The notes below the pieces were generated by a model. The model had not been told where the DNA came from. It was given only the letters and a program-made list of their open reading frames with translations, and made no database searches. The position numbers and the translations under genes are program-made. A stretch of 7,738 nucleotides of DNA. It comes from Deferribacteraceae bacterium (GTDB taxonomy: Bacteria; Chrysiogenota; Deferribacteres; Deferribacterales; JAISNW01). Of the stretch, positions 1 to 6,134 are shown piece by piece. Location of the stretch: NCBI GenBank assembly GCA_031276055.1, contig JAISNW010000197.1, positions 1 through 7,738 on the forward strand, read 5' to 3'. Numbering within the stretch: the stretch's first letter is position 1; each line of letters opens with the position of its first letter.

Positions 1-446
1 ACAACTTCATCTTGAACTTTTGCCTCTCTTTCTGCTAGGATCTCTCCAACACAGAGGATTGCTGTAAGCCCTTCGTTTACAGCACGACGGACTTTGCGGT
101 TAATAAAGGCGTCGTCCTCGCCGAAGATATTGCGCCTTTCGGAGTGTCCGAGTATCACTGCACTTGCTCCGGCGGATCTAATCATAGGGAGGCTGGCCTC
201 GCCTGTATAAGCTCCGCTTGAGGCATCGCCTTCTCCAAGGTAGAAGTTCTGTGCAGCAACTTTTATATGAGGAGCGCTCTTTTTGAGCACCTCATGGACT
301 GCGTAAATATTGGTGAAACTAGGGGCTATGATGACGTCTTTTCTGTCTTGCTCATACTTCACCTTTGAAAGCGCTGTGGCAAGAACAACTGCTTCTTCTA
401 AATTAAGAAACATCTTCCAGTTGGCTGCAATAAGCGGTTTTCTCAT
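1..446 (-). CDS. tpiA: Triosephosphate isomerase, 3' end outside window
   Basis: Interconverts dihydroxyacetone phosphate and glyceraldehyde-3-phosphate in cytoplasmic glycolysis/gluconeogenesis. My translation of the minus strand gives 148 residues from ATG at 446. The N-terminal beta strand is MRKPLIAANWKMF, with the substrate-binding Asn9 and Lys11 of the NWK motif. AQN at 65-67 and the TGE segment at 81-83 follow. The catalytic histidine is His101 in ILGHSERR, and GLTAILCVGE at 126-135 is also family-typical. The catalytic glutamate and the phosphate-binding loops of the C-terminal half lie beyond the left edge, so about 60% of a usual 250-residue enzyme is present. A GAGG Shine-Dalgarno sits 6 nt before the ATG. 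Only 26 bp separate it from the bactofilin stop, with no terminator between, so it is probably the fourth gene of the parA operon. Family identity is very secure. Confidence 0.96.
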   Translation of the reverse strand, partial: MRKPLIAANWKMFLNLEEAVVLATALSKVKYEQDRKDVIIAPSFTNIYAVHEVLKKSAPHIKVAAQNFYLGEGDASSGAYTGEASLPMIRSAGASAVILGHSERRNIFGEDDAFINRKVRRAVNEGLTAILCVGEILAEREAKVQDEV

Positions 447-472
447 GTTTGCCTCGTAATCTTTATTATTCT

Positions 473-865
473 CTAATTTTTGGGCGGCTCTTTCGTTGGA
501 GAACCAATCCCCTTAGATTGAGTTAAATTGCTCATCTCGGCGGTTCCATTAAAGATTACCCCTTCCTCCATACGTATGCTGGGGGTGGAGAGCTTGCCTT
601 GAACAAGAGCGGGCTTAAACATTTCAACCTTAGTTTTGGCAATTATTGTGCCGGAAAATTCGCCCATTATCTTTACCACGCCTGCCTCAACATCGGCGGA
701 AACTTTACCGTATTCGGCAATCACAAGAGTATCGTTGGTTTTAATCTTCCCCTCAAAATTCCCATCAATGCGAACTATCCCATCAAATGCAAGGGTTCCG
801 TTAAACGAGGTGTTCTGGCCCAAAAGGGCGTCTATCCCTGTGCTTTCCTTTGCAGTCTTCAACAT
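473..865 (-). CDS. Bactofilin (polymer-forming cytoskeletal protein)
   Basis: A 130-residue bactofilin (DUF583). These proteins polymerise without nucleotide into membrane-associated filaments or scaffolds that position cell-wall enzymes or, in some bacteria, chromosome-segregation proteins. The core at about residues 19-110 shows the short repeating turns of a right-handed beta-helix: FDGIVRIDGNFEGKI (27-41), DTLVIAEYGKVSADVEAG (45-62), then VKIMGEFSGTI, KVEMFKPALVQGKLSTPS and a closing MEEGVIFNGTAEM (99-111). The tails are short: about 18 residues before the core, and a Pro/Lys-rich, presumably disordered tail after residue 112. There is no transmembrane segment or signal peptide, as is usual. 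The start is supported by a GAGG Shine-Dalgarno at 873-876, inside the last codons of parB. The gene begins 4 bp after the parB stop, so translational coupling to the partition genes is likely. The specific cellular role cannot be told from sequence. Confidence 0.93.
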   Translation of the reverse strand: MLKTAKESTGIDALLGQNTSFNGTLAFDGIVRIDGNFEGKIKTNDTLVIAEYGKVSADVEAGVVKIMGEFSGTIIAKTKVEMFKPALVQGKLSTPSIRMEEGVIFNGTAEMSNLTQSKGIGSPTKEPPKN

Positions 866-869
866 CTTT

Positions 870-1715
870 TTACCTCACTCGTATTTTATTTATTAAAGTG
901 TCAAGTTCATCAATATTACTGTAGTGAAACTCTATAACGCCGCCGCTCCCTTTTCTGCGCAGACTGACTCGGAGGCTGCTGTATTGCTCCAACTCTCTTT
1001 CAAGAGCTTTTTCATCGGCGGAGAGCGCTGCTCTCGGCTTTTTAGGAGCGGCAAGGCTTTTAGCCAGCGCTTCGGTTGCACGCACAGAGAGGTTTTTAGT
1101 GATAATCGCCGCTAAAAGCTCCCCTATATGCTCTTTTGGGAGGGTCAAAAACACCCTGGCGTGCCCTTGGTCGATCTCCTTTTTCTCTAAAGCCGCCGCC
1201 ACTCTGGGATCAAGCTCTAAGAGCCGCAAAATATTGGTGACGGTGCTGCGCGCCTTGCCCGCAATAGATGCAACCGCTTCATGAGTATAGCCAAATTCGG
1301 CTATCAGAGCGGAATACGCCCTTGCAAGCTCTAACGGTTTTAAGTCGTCTCGCTGGGTGTTCTCAATGAGCGCCAATTCCAACTTATTGTTTTCGCTCGG
1401 TTCTTCCACTATAAGAACCGGCACCGTCCTTACCCCTGCAAGCCCAGAAGCCCTTAAACGCCGCTCTCCGGATATTAATATACACCCGCCGTCAGCAGAA
1501 CGATAAGCCACCAGCGGATGCAGCACCCCTCTCTTTTTTATCGACTCCGTCAGGGCCGCCATAGCGCCTTCGTCAAAATCGGTGCGGGGTTGGCGGGGGT
1601 TAGGGTGGATGTCGGTAATATCTATATGCGAAAGTCCAGTATTCTCACGAGCGCGGGGGATTAGCGCCTCAATCCCCCTGCCTAAAGGACTCTTCTTAAA
1701 AGGGGGGGTGTTCAC
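870..1715 (-). CDS. parB: ParB/Spo0J chromosome-partitioning protein
   Basis: The centromere-binding CTPase of the chromosomal ParABS system. It loads at parS sites, slides as a clamp and stimulates ParA. The protein has 281 residues, a normal length. LGRGIEALIP (11-20) is the N-terminal box that contacts ParA in homologues. The ParB/Srx domain follows, with HPNPRQPR (37-44), the CTP-binding GERRLRA (83-89) and ENTQRDDLKPLELA (118-131). The helix-turn-helix region is near 141-170 (GKARSTVTNILRLLEL), with QGHAR at 183-187. A charged linker (about 218-245) leads to the C-terminal dimerisation domain. Translation starts at GTG (1715-1713), whose last bases form the parA stop, giving a GTGA overlap. 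An AGAGGCAGGGGG stretch inside parA can serve as ribosome-binding site. A run of seven C followed by four T lies just after the start codon. The product family is secure. Confidence 0.97.
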   Translation of the reverse strand: MNTPPFKKSPLGRGIEALIPRARENTGLSHIDITDIHPNPRQPRTDFDEGAMAALTESIKKRGVLHPLVAYRSADGGCILISGERRLRASGLAGVRTVPVLIVEEPSENNKLELALIENTQRDDLKPLELARAYSALIAEFGYTHEAVASIAGKARSTVTNILRLLELDPRVAAALEKKEIDQGHARVFLTLPKEHIGELLAAIITKNLSVRATEALAKSLAAPKKPRAALSADEKALERELEQYSSLRVSLRRKGSGGVIEFHYSNIDELDTLINKIRVR

Positions 1716-2476
1716 GCCGCCCCCTGCCTCTCCAACAGTTCTTGAGCAAGCAGGGAGTAGCTCGCCGCTCCAACAGAGCTTTTATCATAGATAGTGATAG
1801 GCATCCCATAGCTGGGAGCCTCGCTTAAACGCACATTTCGAGGAATTATGGTCTTAAACACCTCTTTAGGGAAATATTCGTTTATCTGACGCACCACCTC
1901 TTTAGAGAGGTTATTGCTCTTAGTGAACATGGTAAGGAGTATCCCTTCGAGCTTTAGGGAAGAGTTGAGATCTTCTCTAATCAATTGGATGGTTTTTGTA
2001 AGCTGCCCTAAACCTTCCATAGCGTAATATTCACACTGCAGGGGAATTAAAACGCTATGCGCCGCTGTGAGAGCGTTTACAGTTAAAAGCCCCAAAGACG
2101 GTGGACAGTCTATTATGATATAGTCATACTCGTCCACAATCTCCATGAGGAAATATTTAAGCACCTTTTCTCTATCTTCTAAAGGAGCAAGCTCCAACTC
2201 CGCCGCTGTGAGGTTGACGTTGGCGGGGATAAGGTATAGCTGCTCAATATCTGTTCTAGTTATTACATCTTCTAAAGTTTTTGTTCCCGAAAAAAGCTCA
2301 TAGACGCCGCCTGAAGATGAATCTTTGCCTAAACCGCTGGTGGTATTGCTCTGAGGGTCCATATCCACTAACAAAACACGGTTCAAGTTCTGAGCTAAAC
2401 ATGCACCGAGATTTATGGTGGTGGTGGTTTTGCCGACTCCCCCCTTCTGATTAGCGACTGCAATTATCTTTCCCAT
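1712..2476 (-). CDS. parA: ParA/Soj chromosome-partitioning ATPase
   Basis: A deviant-Walker P-loop ATPase that forms DNA-bound dimers on the nucleoid and drives segregation of ParB-parS complexes. The 254-residue length fits chromosomal Soj-type ParA; there is no N-terminal helix-turn-helix extension as in plasmid P1/F-type ParA. Visible motifs are the deviant Walker A KGGVGKTT (11-18) with signature Lys11 and Lys16, the A' motif LLVDMDPQSNTT (35-46) with Asp40, Walker B IIIDCPP (120-126), and the conserved RNVRLSEAPSYGMPI segment (213-227) with arginines that contact DNA in homologues. It is the first gene of the minus-strand operon with parB, bactofilin and tpiA. The best Shine-Dalgarno, GAAAGGAGA, is about 15 nt before the ATG, longer than usual; only a weak TAGG lies closer. 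The ATG is still the best start, since it gives the canonical family N-terminus. Confidence 0.97.
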   Translation of the reverse strand: MGKIIAVANQKGGVGKTTTTINLGACLAQNLNRVLLVDMDPQSNTTSGLGKDSSSGGVYELFSGTKTLEDVITRTDIEQLYLIPANVNLTAAELELAPLEDREKVLKYFLMEIVDEYDYIIIDCPPSLGLLTVNALTAAHSVLIPLQCEYYAMEGLGQLTKTIQLIREDLNSSLKLEGILLTMFTKSNNLSKEVVRQINEYFPKEVFKTIIPRNVRLSEAPSYGMPITIYDKSSVGAASYSLLAQELLERQGAA

Positions 2477-2524
2477 AACCTACAAGCAAAATCTCCTTTC
2501 TTCAAACGCTATTCAACGGTTCGG

Positions 2525-2553
2525 ATTGTAACATTTAATATTATTACTAGCAA
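2525..2553 (-). promoter_or_regulatory. Sigma-70-type promoter for the parA operon
   Basis: Read on the minus strand, a -35 hexamer TTGCTA (2553-2548; 4 of 6 matches to TTGACA) is separated by exactly 17 bp from a -10 hexamer TACAAT (2530-2525; 5 of 6). The predicted start near 2518 would give a leader of about 40 nt to the parA ATG. Position, orientation and spacing fit well, but it is a pattern match only. Confidence 0.65.
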
Positions 2554-2573
2554 GGAATTTTTTATTAGCTCAT

Positions 2574-2593
2574 CTTTTACATATTTGTAAAAG
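2574..2593. promoter_or_regulatory. Palindromic operator or enhancer candidate
   Basis: Perfect inverted repeat with 8-bp arms, CTTTTACA and TGTAAAAG, around a TATT centre. It lies between the divergent parA and glnN promoters, about 20 bp upstream of the parA -35 and centred about 106 bp upstream of the predicted glnN start. That is the usual range for an enhancer site of a sigma-54 activator. It does not match the enterobacterial NtrC consensus (TGCACC-N5-GGTGCA), so the binding protein is unknown. There is no T-run suggesting a terminator. Confidence 0.5.
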
Positions 2594-2606
2594 CAAAATA
2601 AAAATA

Positions 2607-2635
2607 TTTAACATTTTTGTAATGTAAATGTTTAA
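2607..2635. repeat. Imperfect inverted repeat in glnN upstream region
   Basis: Arms TTTAACATTT (2607-2616) and AAATGTTTAA (2626-2635) pair at nine of ten positions around a 9-base centre. They lie about 55-80 bp upstream of the predicted sigma-54 start of glnN. This could be a second activator site or an IHF-type bend region, but the surroundings are AT-rich, which makes chance palindromes more likely. Confidence 0.35.
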
Positions 2636-2663
2636 AAGTCTCTGTTAATAATCAGTTTATTTT

Positions 2664-2678
2664 TGGCACAACTATTGC
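2664..2678 (+). promoter_or_regulatory. Sigma-54 (RpoN) -24/-12 promoter of glnN
   Basis: The sequence TGGCACAACTATTGC matches the sigma-54 consensus TGGCAC-N5-TTGC at every conserved position, with the invariant GG (2665-2666) and GC (2677-2678) at the required spacing. The predicted start is near 2690, leaving about a 30-nt leader before the glnN ATG and its AAGGAG site. Sigma-54 promoters need an ATP-driven enhancer-binding protein. A nitrogen-control role is inferred from the downstream gene. Confidence 0.88.
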
Positions 2679-2719
2679 CATATAATAACCAAGAAATTAT
2701 TTTTTAAGGAGATGCAACG

Positions 2720-4846
2720 ATGAACAAACGTTTTGAAGCAGTAGGCAAGATTGCTGAATACCGTTCAGAACCGCTCTTAAAGAGCACTCCAAGCTCTGTG
2801 GACAATTTCGGGGAGGATGTTTTTAATTCCGAGTCGATCACCAAATATCTTTCTAAGCCCACCGCCCAGAAGCTGTTGGATACAATCAACAATAGAAACT
2901 TGCTCGATCCGGCGATCGCCCCTGAGGTGGCGCATGCATTAAAAGAGTGGGCTATTGAACGGGGCGCAACTCATTACACCCACTGGTTTCAACCCCTAAA
3001 CGGCGCTACTGCGGAAAAACATGACTCTTTTCTTGAACTGAAAGGCGATCAAGGGATATTCTCTTTTTCAGCAAAAAATCTAATTGTAGGAGAGCCTGAT
3101 GCATCTAGCTTTCCTTCAGGCGGTTTAAGGTATACCTTCGAAGCTAGGGGCTATACAGCGTGGGATCCCACCAGCCCTGCATTCATACGCCGCCACACCA
3201 ATGGGGCTACCCTCTGCATCCCAACCGCTTTCTGTTCTTACAGCGGAGAAGCCCTTGACCAGAAGACCCCTCTTTTGCGCTCCATACAATCTCTCTCGAT
3301 AGCGGTGAAACGTCTAATGAAGCTCTTTAACCAACCGGATGGAAATGTTAAAGCCACCTTGGGACCTGAGCAAGAATATTTCCTCATAGATAAGCATTTT
3401 TATCTGCATCGGGCAGATCTTTTGCAGACAGGGCGCACCCTCTTCGGCGTCACCCCTCCAAAACACCAACAGCTTGAAGACCACTATTTTGGGTCTATCA
3501 AAAAGCGGATACTCGCTTTCATGACAGATGTTGAAAAAGAGCTATGGTCGTTAGGAATCCCTGCAAAAACCCGCCATAATGAAGTTTCTCCTGCACAGTT
3601 TGAACTAGCGGCTATCTTTGAAGAGCTCAATCTAGCGGTAGATCACAATATGCTTGTTATGGAGGTGCTCAAAGAGGCGGCAGATCGACACGGGCTTGTC
3701 TGCCTTCTGCACGAAAAACCATTTGCGGGCGTAAACGGTTCAGGCAAACATAACAACTGGTCAATAAATTATGGCGGGACGAACCTTCTTGATCCAGGCG
3801 ACACCCCCCACCAGAACGCTATATTCTTAACTGTTCTCGCCTCAATAATAATGGCTATAGATAAACACAGCGATCTCCTGCGTGTAAGCGTTATAGGGGC
3901 AGGCAACGACCATAGGCTGGGAGCAAATGAAGCCCCGCCTGCTATTATCTCTATATATGTTGGAGATCAACTGGCGGAGATTATAGAACAGCTGGAAAAA
4001 GGAGCGCCTTCCTCCAGTAAATCACACGGACCTATGAGGATAGGGGTAGACACCCTTCCCGCCCTTCCAAAAGACGCCACGGATCGCAACCGCACCAGTC
4101 CATTTGCTTTTACAGGCAATAAGTTTGAATTTCGCGCACCAGGTTCAGGGCAATCGTGCTCTCACCCTATGACTATCCTTAATACTATCGTCGCCTCTGC
4201 TATGGATGAAATATCAGACAAATTGGAAAAACTTTCAGCTTCTGAATTTAACAGCGGCTTGCAAAAGGCGCTTTCAGAGATTGTCCACTCTCATAAGCGC
4301 ATTATCTTCAACGGCGATAACTATACAGCCGATTGGAAGATTGAAGCCGCTAAAAGAGCCCTCCCGAACGACAAGAGCACAATGGAAGCGTTAAAAGCTC
4401 TTACAGCTAAGAAGAACATAGAGATGTTCGAAAAATACAACGTTTATAACAAACGGGAGCTGGAATCTAGGTATGAAGTCTTCATGGAAGAGTATCATAA
4501 GAAGATACGCATTGAAGGGGAGATCGCCCTTGATATTGCTAGGAGCATGATACTTCCTGCTGTTATTAAGGAGTATAGCGAAGCTGTTGCTGCACTTGCT
4601 AAAGCAGGTGCAAGCGGAGTCTCCGAAGGCACAACAGCCCTGAAGAAGAACACTGCTATACTAGGCAACTCACTCGATGAGCTCAACCAGAAGATAGAGA
4701 ATATGGCAAAGGCGGTAAAGGGGCTGCATGAAGAGATCCTGTGCGCTATGGGAGATCTCAGGCTTACAGTGGATCGCCTTGAAGGGTTAGTTAGAGATGA
4801 ATTTTGGCCCCTCCCTAAATATAGGGAGATGCTGTTTATATACTAG
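2720..4846 (+). CDS. glnN: Glutamine synthetase type III (GSIII)
   Basis: ATP-dependent ligation of ammonium to glutamate; cytoplasmic, and dodecameric in studied GSIII enzymes. At 708 residues it matches the long GSIII class (about 700-730), not GSI (about 470) or GSII (about 350). GSIII signatures in order: an N-terminal FGEDVFN segment (30-36), RYTFEARGYTAWD (137-149), the catalytic-core GPEQEYFL (215-222), HNEVSPAQFE (286-295), HEKPFAGVNGSGKHNNW (331-347) in the nucleotide/glutamate site, DRNRTSPFAFTGNKFEFRAPG (455-475) with conserved active-site arginines, and the long C-terminal helical extension ending in EFWPLPKYREMLF. No key motif is missing. The start is set by AAGGAG, 8 nt before the ATG. 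It is a single-gene transcription unit, driven by the sigma-54 promoter at 2664-2678 and ended by the hairpin at 4935-4961. The GSI adenylylation motif is neither expected nor seen. It may be the main or an auxiliary GS; other GS genes would lie outside the window. Confidence 0.97.
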   Translation: MNKRFEAVGKIAEYRSEPLLKSTPSSVDNFGEDVFNSESITKYLSKPTAQKLLDTINNRNLLDPAIAPEVAHALKEWAIERGATHYTHWFQPLNGATAEKHDSFLELKGDQGIFSFSAKNLIVGEPDASSFPSGGLRYTFEARGYTAWDPTSPAFIRRHTNGATLCIPTAFCSYSGEALDQKTPLLRSIQSLSIAVKRLMKLFNQPDGNVKATLGPEQEYFLIDKHFYLHRADLLQTGRTLFGVTPPKHQQLEDHYFGSIKKRILAFMTDVEKELWSLGIPAKTRHNEVSPAQFELAAIFEELNLAVDHNMLVMEVLKEAADRHGLVCLLHEKPFAGVNGSGKHNNWSINYGGTNLLDPGDTPHQNAIFLTVLASIIMAIDKHSDLLRVSVIGAGNDHRLGANEAPPAIISIYVGDQLAEIIEQLEKGAPSSSKSHGPMRIGVDTLPALPKDATDRNRTSPFAFTGNKFEFRAPGSGQSCSHPMTILNTIVASAMDEISDKLEKLSASEFNSGLQKALSEIVHSHKRIIFNGDNYTADWKIEAAKRALPNDKSTMEALKALTAKKNIEMFEKYNVYNKRELESRYEVFMEEYHKKIRIEGEIALDIARSMILPAVIKEYSEAVAALAKAGASGVSEGTTALKKNTAILGNSLDELNQKIENMAKAVKGLHEEILCAMGDLRLTVDRLEGLVRDEFWPLPKYREMLFIY

Positions 4847-4934
4847 GCAAGTATTTAGGTAGACGCCCCCATATACCTAATATACCCTATATAGACAAAA
4901 GCTCTTGTGCAGTCATTAGGATGTGTGAATCTAA

Positions 4935-4961
4935 AAAGAGGGGGGCGACGCCCCCCTCTTT
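4935..4961 (+). terminator. Intrinsic terminator after glnN
   Basis: A perfect 12-bp stem, AAAGAGGGGGGC and its complement, around a three-base GAC loop. It begins about 90 bp after the glnN stop. On the plus strand the T run is only TTT before CCC. On the minus strand the flanking A-tract gives five T, so the element may stop polymerase from either side. It insulates glnN from atpB. Confidence 0.85.
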
Positions 4962-5034
4962 CCCTATGCGCTGTTATTCATAATCCATGCTGGATTTTAC
5001 ATTTTACATTTTTTATTAGCTTAAAAGTTATATC

Positions 5035-5063
5035 TTGATTGTTTTTAATTTTTGTTTTATGTT
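5035..5063 (+). promoter_or_regulatory. Probable sigma-70-type promoter of atpB-atpE
   Basis: TTGATT (5035-5040) and TATGTT (5058-5063), each 4 of 6 matches to consensus, are spaced by 17 bp and preceded by A/T-rich DNA that could act as an UP element. The predicted start is about 30 nt before the atpB ATG. Support is moderate because the whole stretch is very T-rich and other registers are possible. Confidence 0.45.
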
Positions 5064-5099
5064 CATAGTTTGAGATAACTTAAAGGGAGATATAAGGCG

Positions 5100-5771
5100 A
5101 TGGAACACCCTCTCACAGTGCTTTCTTGGCTGCCTCATGAGGTATTTGCAAAATACTCTCATGTTTTTATGCTGACTATTGTTATGGCAGTGATTGTTTG
5201 TATAGGTCTTCTTACTCGCAGGTTGACAGCGGAGACGCCTACTAAAACACAGGTTGCCTTTGAGGGGATTATCAATTACCTATACGATTTAGGCGAAAGC
5301 GTTATGGGGCATGAGGGGCGGAAATATATCCCTTTCATCATAGGGATCGGCTTTTATGTTGTTGTTTCAAACCTTATTGGGCTTATACCTGGTTTCACTC
5401 CTCCAACAATGAATATGAACACCACCGCCGCTCCTGCCGTCTGCGTATTCCTCCTTTATCAATATATAGGGGTTAAAACCCACGGTGCAAAATATATCAA
5501 ACACTTTTTAGGACCGATTCCCGCCTTTGCTCCGCTTATGTTTCTGATTGAGCTTGTAAGCCACCTTGCCCGCCCTCTCTCCCTCACTATGAGGCTCTTC
5601 GGCAATGTTACAGGGGAGGAGATCGTCTTAGCGATTCTATTTATGCTAGTGCCCTTTTTAGTTCCCCTCCCGATGTATTTTTTAGCGGTCTTTACAGGAG
5701 TTCTTCAAGCCTTCGTCTTTATGCTGCTCACTATGGTGTATATAAGTGGTGCCCTTGAGGATGCACATTAG
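5100..5771 (+). CDS. atpB: ATP synthase Fo subunit a
   Basis: The stator half-channel subunit of F-type ATP synthase, an integral membrane protein that passes ions to and from the c-ring. It has 223 residues, within the family's range. About five to six hydrophobic helices are visible, near residues 22-38, 77-98, 108-124, 143-160, 174-190 and 192-215. The diagnostic motif ARPLSLTMRLFGNVTGEE (157-174) contains Arg165, the essential arginine equivalent to E. coli Arg210. Upstream, VSNLIGLIPGFTPPT (89-103) is also typical. AAGGGAG, 10 nt before the ATG, supports the start. atpE follows after 31 bp. No atpI lies upstream and no b, delta, alpha, gamma, beta or epsilon gene is in the window, so the complex must be completed by genes elsewhere. 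Family assignment is secure. Confidence 0.97.
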   Translation: MEHPLTVLSWLPHEVFAKYSHVFMLTIVMAVIVCIGLLTRRLTAETPTKTQVAFEGIINYLYDLGESVMGHEGRKYIPFIIGIGFYVVVSNLIGLIPGFTPPTMNMNTTAAPAVCVFLLYQYIGVKTHGAKYIKHFLGPIPAFAPLMFLIELVSHLARPLSLTMRLFGNVTGEEIVLAILFMLVPFLVPLPMYFLAVFTGVLQAFVFMLLTMVYISGALEDAH

Positions 5772-5802
5772 AATAGGAATTATATTTTAGGAGAATGAGT
5801 TT

Positions 5803-6126
5803 ATGAAAAAAACTCTCACAGTTGTTCTGTCTAGTTTATTAGCGGTGTTGCTCTCAAACATCGCTTACGCCCAACAAGCTGTTGACGTCAAACAGGGAGA
5901 AAGCGCTTGGGGCGTCTTCTTAGGTGCAGGGCTCTCCATTGGGATAGCAGCCTGCGGTACTGGTATAGGTATGGGGCATGCAATTAACGCCGCATTAAAC
6001 GGGATTTCCCGCAATCCGAGCGTTGCGCCTCGTATTATGACTGTTATGATATTAGGGCTTGCTCTTATAGAATCCCTAGCTATCTATGCATTGGTTGTAT
6101 CGATTCTCTTGCTCTTTGTTATCTAA
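5803..6126 (+). CDS. atpE: ATP synthase Fo subunit c, with N-terminal signal-like extension
   Basis: The proteolipid that forms the rotating c-ring. The 107 residues exceed the usual 75-90 because residues 1-23 look like a signal peptide: MKK, a hydrophobic stretch, then AYA before QQ. Helix 1 (about 35-65) carries the glycine-rich GTGIGMG (52-58). The polar loop has R70-N71-P72, and helix 2 (about 76-105) carries the ion-binding Glu90 in ALIESLAIY. At the helix-1 position that is Gln in sodium-binding rings, this protein has Met57, and the residue after Glu90-Ser91 is Leu rather than Thr. Proton coupling is therefore inferred. AGGAG, 9 nt before the ATG, supports the start; an ATG at 5795 is followed almost at once by a stop. 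It is co-transcribed with atpB and followed by two hairpins. Confidence 0.96.
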   Translation: MKKTLTVVLSSLLAVLLSNIAYAQQAVDVKQGESAWGVFLGAGLSIGIAACGTGIGMGHAINAALNGISRNPSVAPRIMTVMILGLALIESLAIYALVVSILLLFVI

Positions 6127-6134
6127 AATCTTTG

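Noticed and set aside
599..937. Plus-strand open frames antisense to the bactofilin
   Set aside because: They are shadows of the bactofilin and parB genes; their translations have no recognisable family signature.
4847..4934. AT-rich ATATACC/ATATAGG-like repeats just after glnN
   Set aside because: They are short and low in complexity, with no consistent spacing or pairing; they look like ordinary 3' untranslated sequence before the terminator.
5803..6126. Sodium-coupled c-ring, suggested by the Glu-Ser pair
   Set aside because: The helix-1 Gln ligand is replaced by Met57 and the following Thr by Leu, so the full sodium-binding set is missing.
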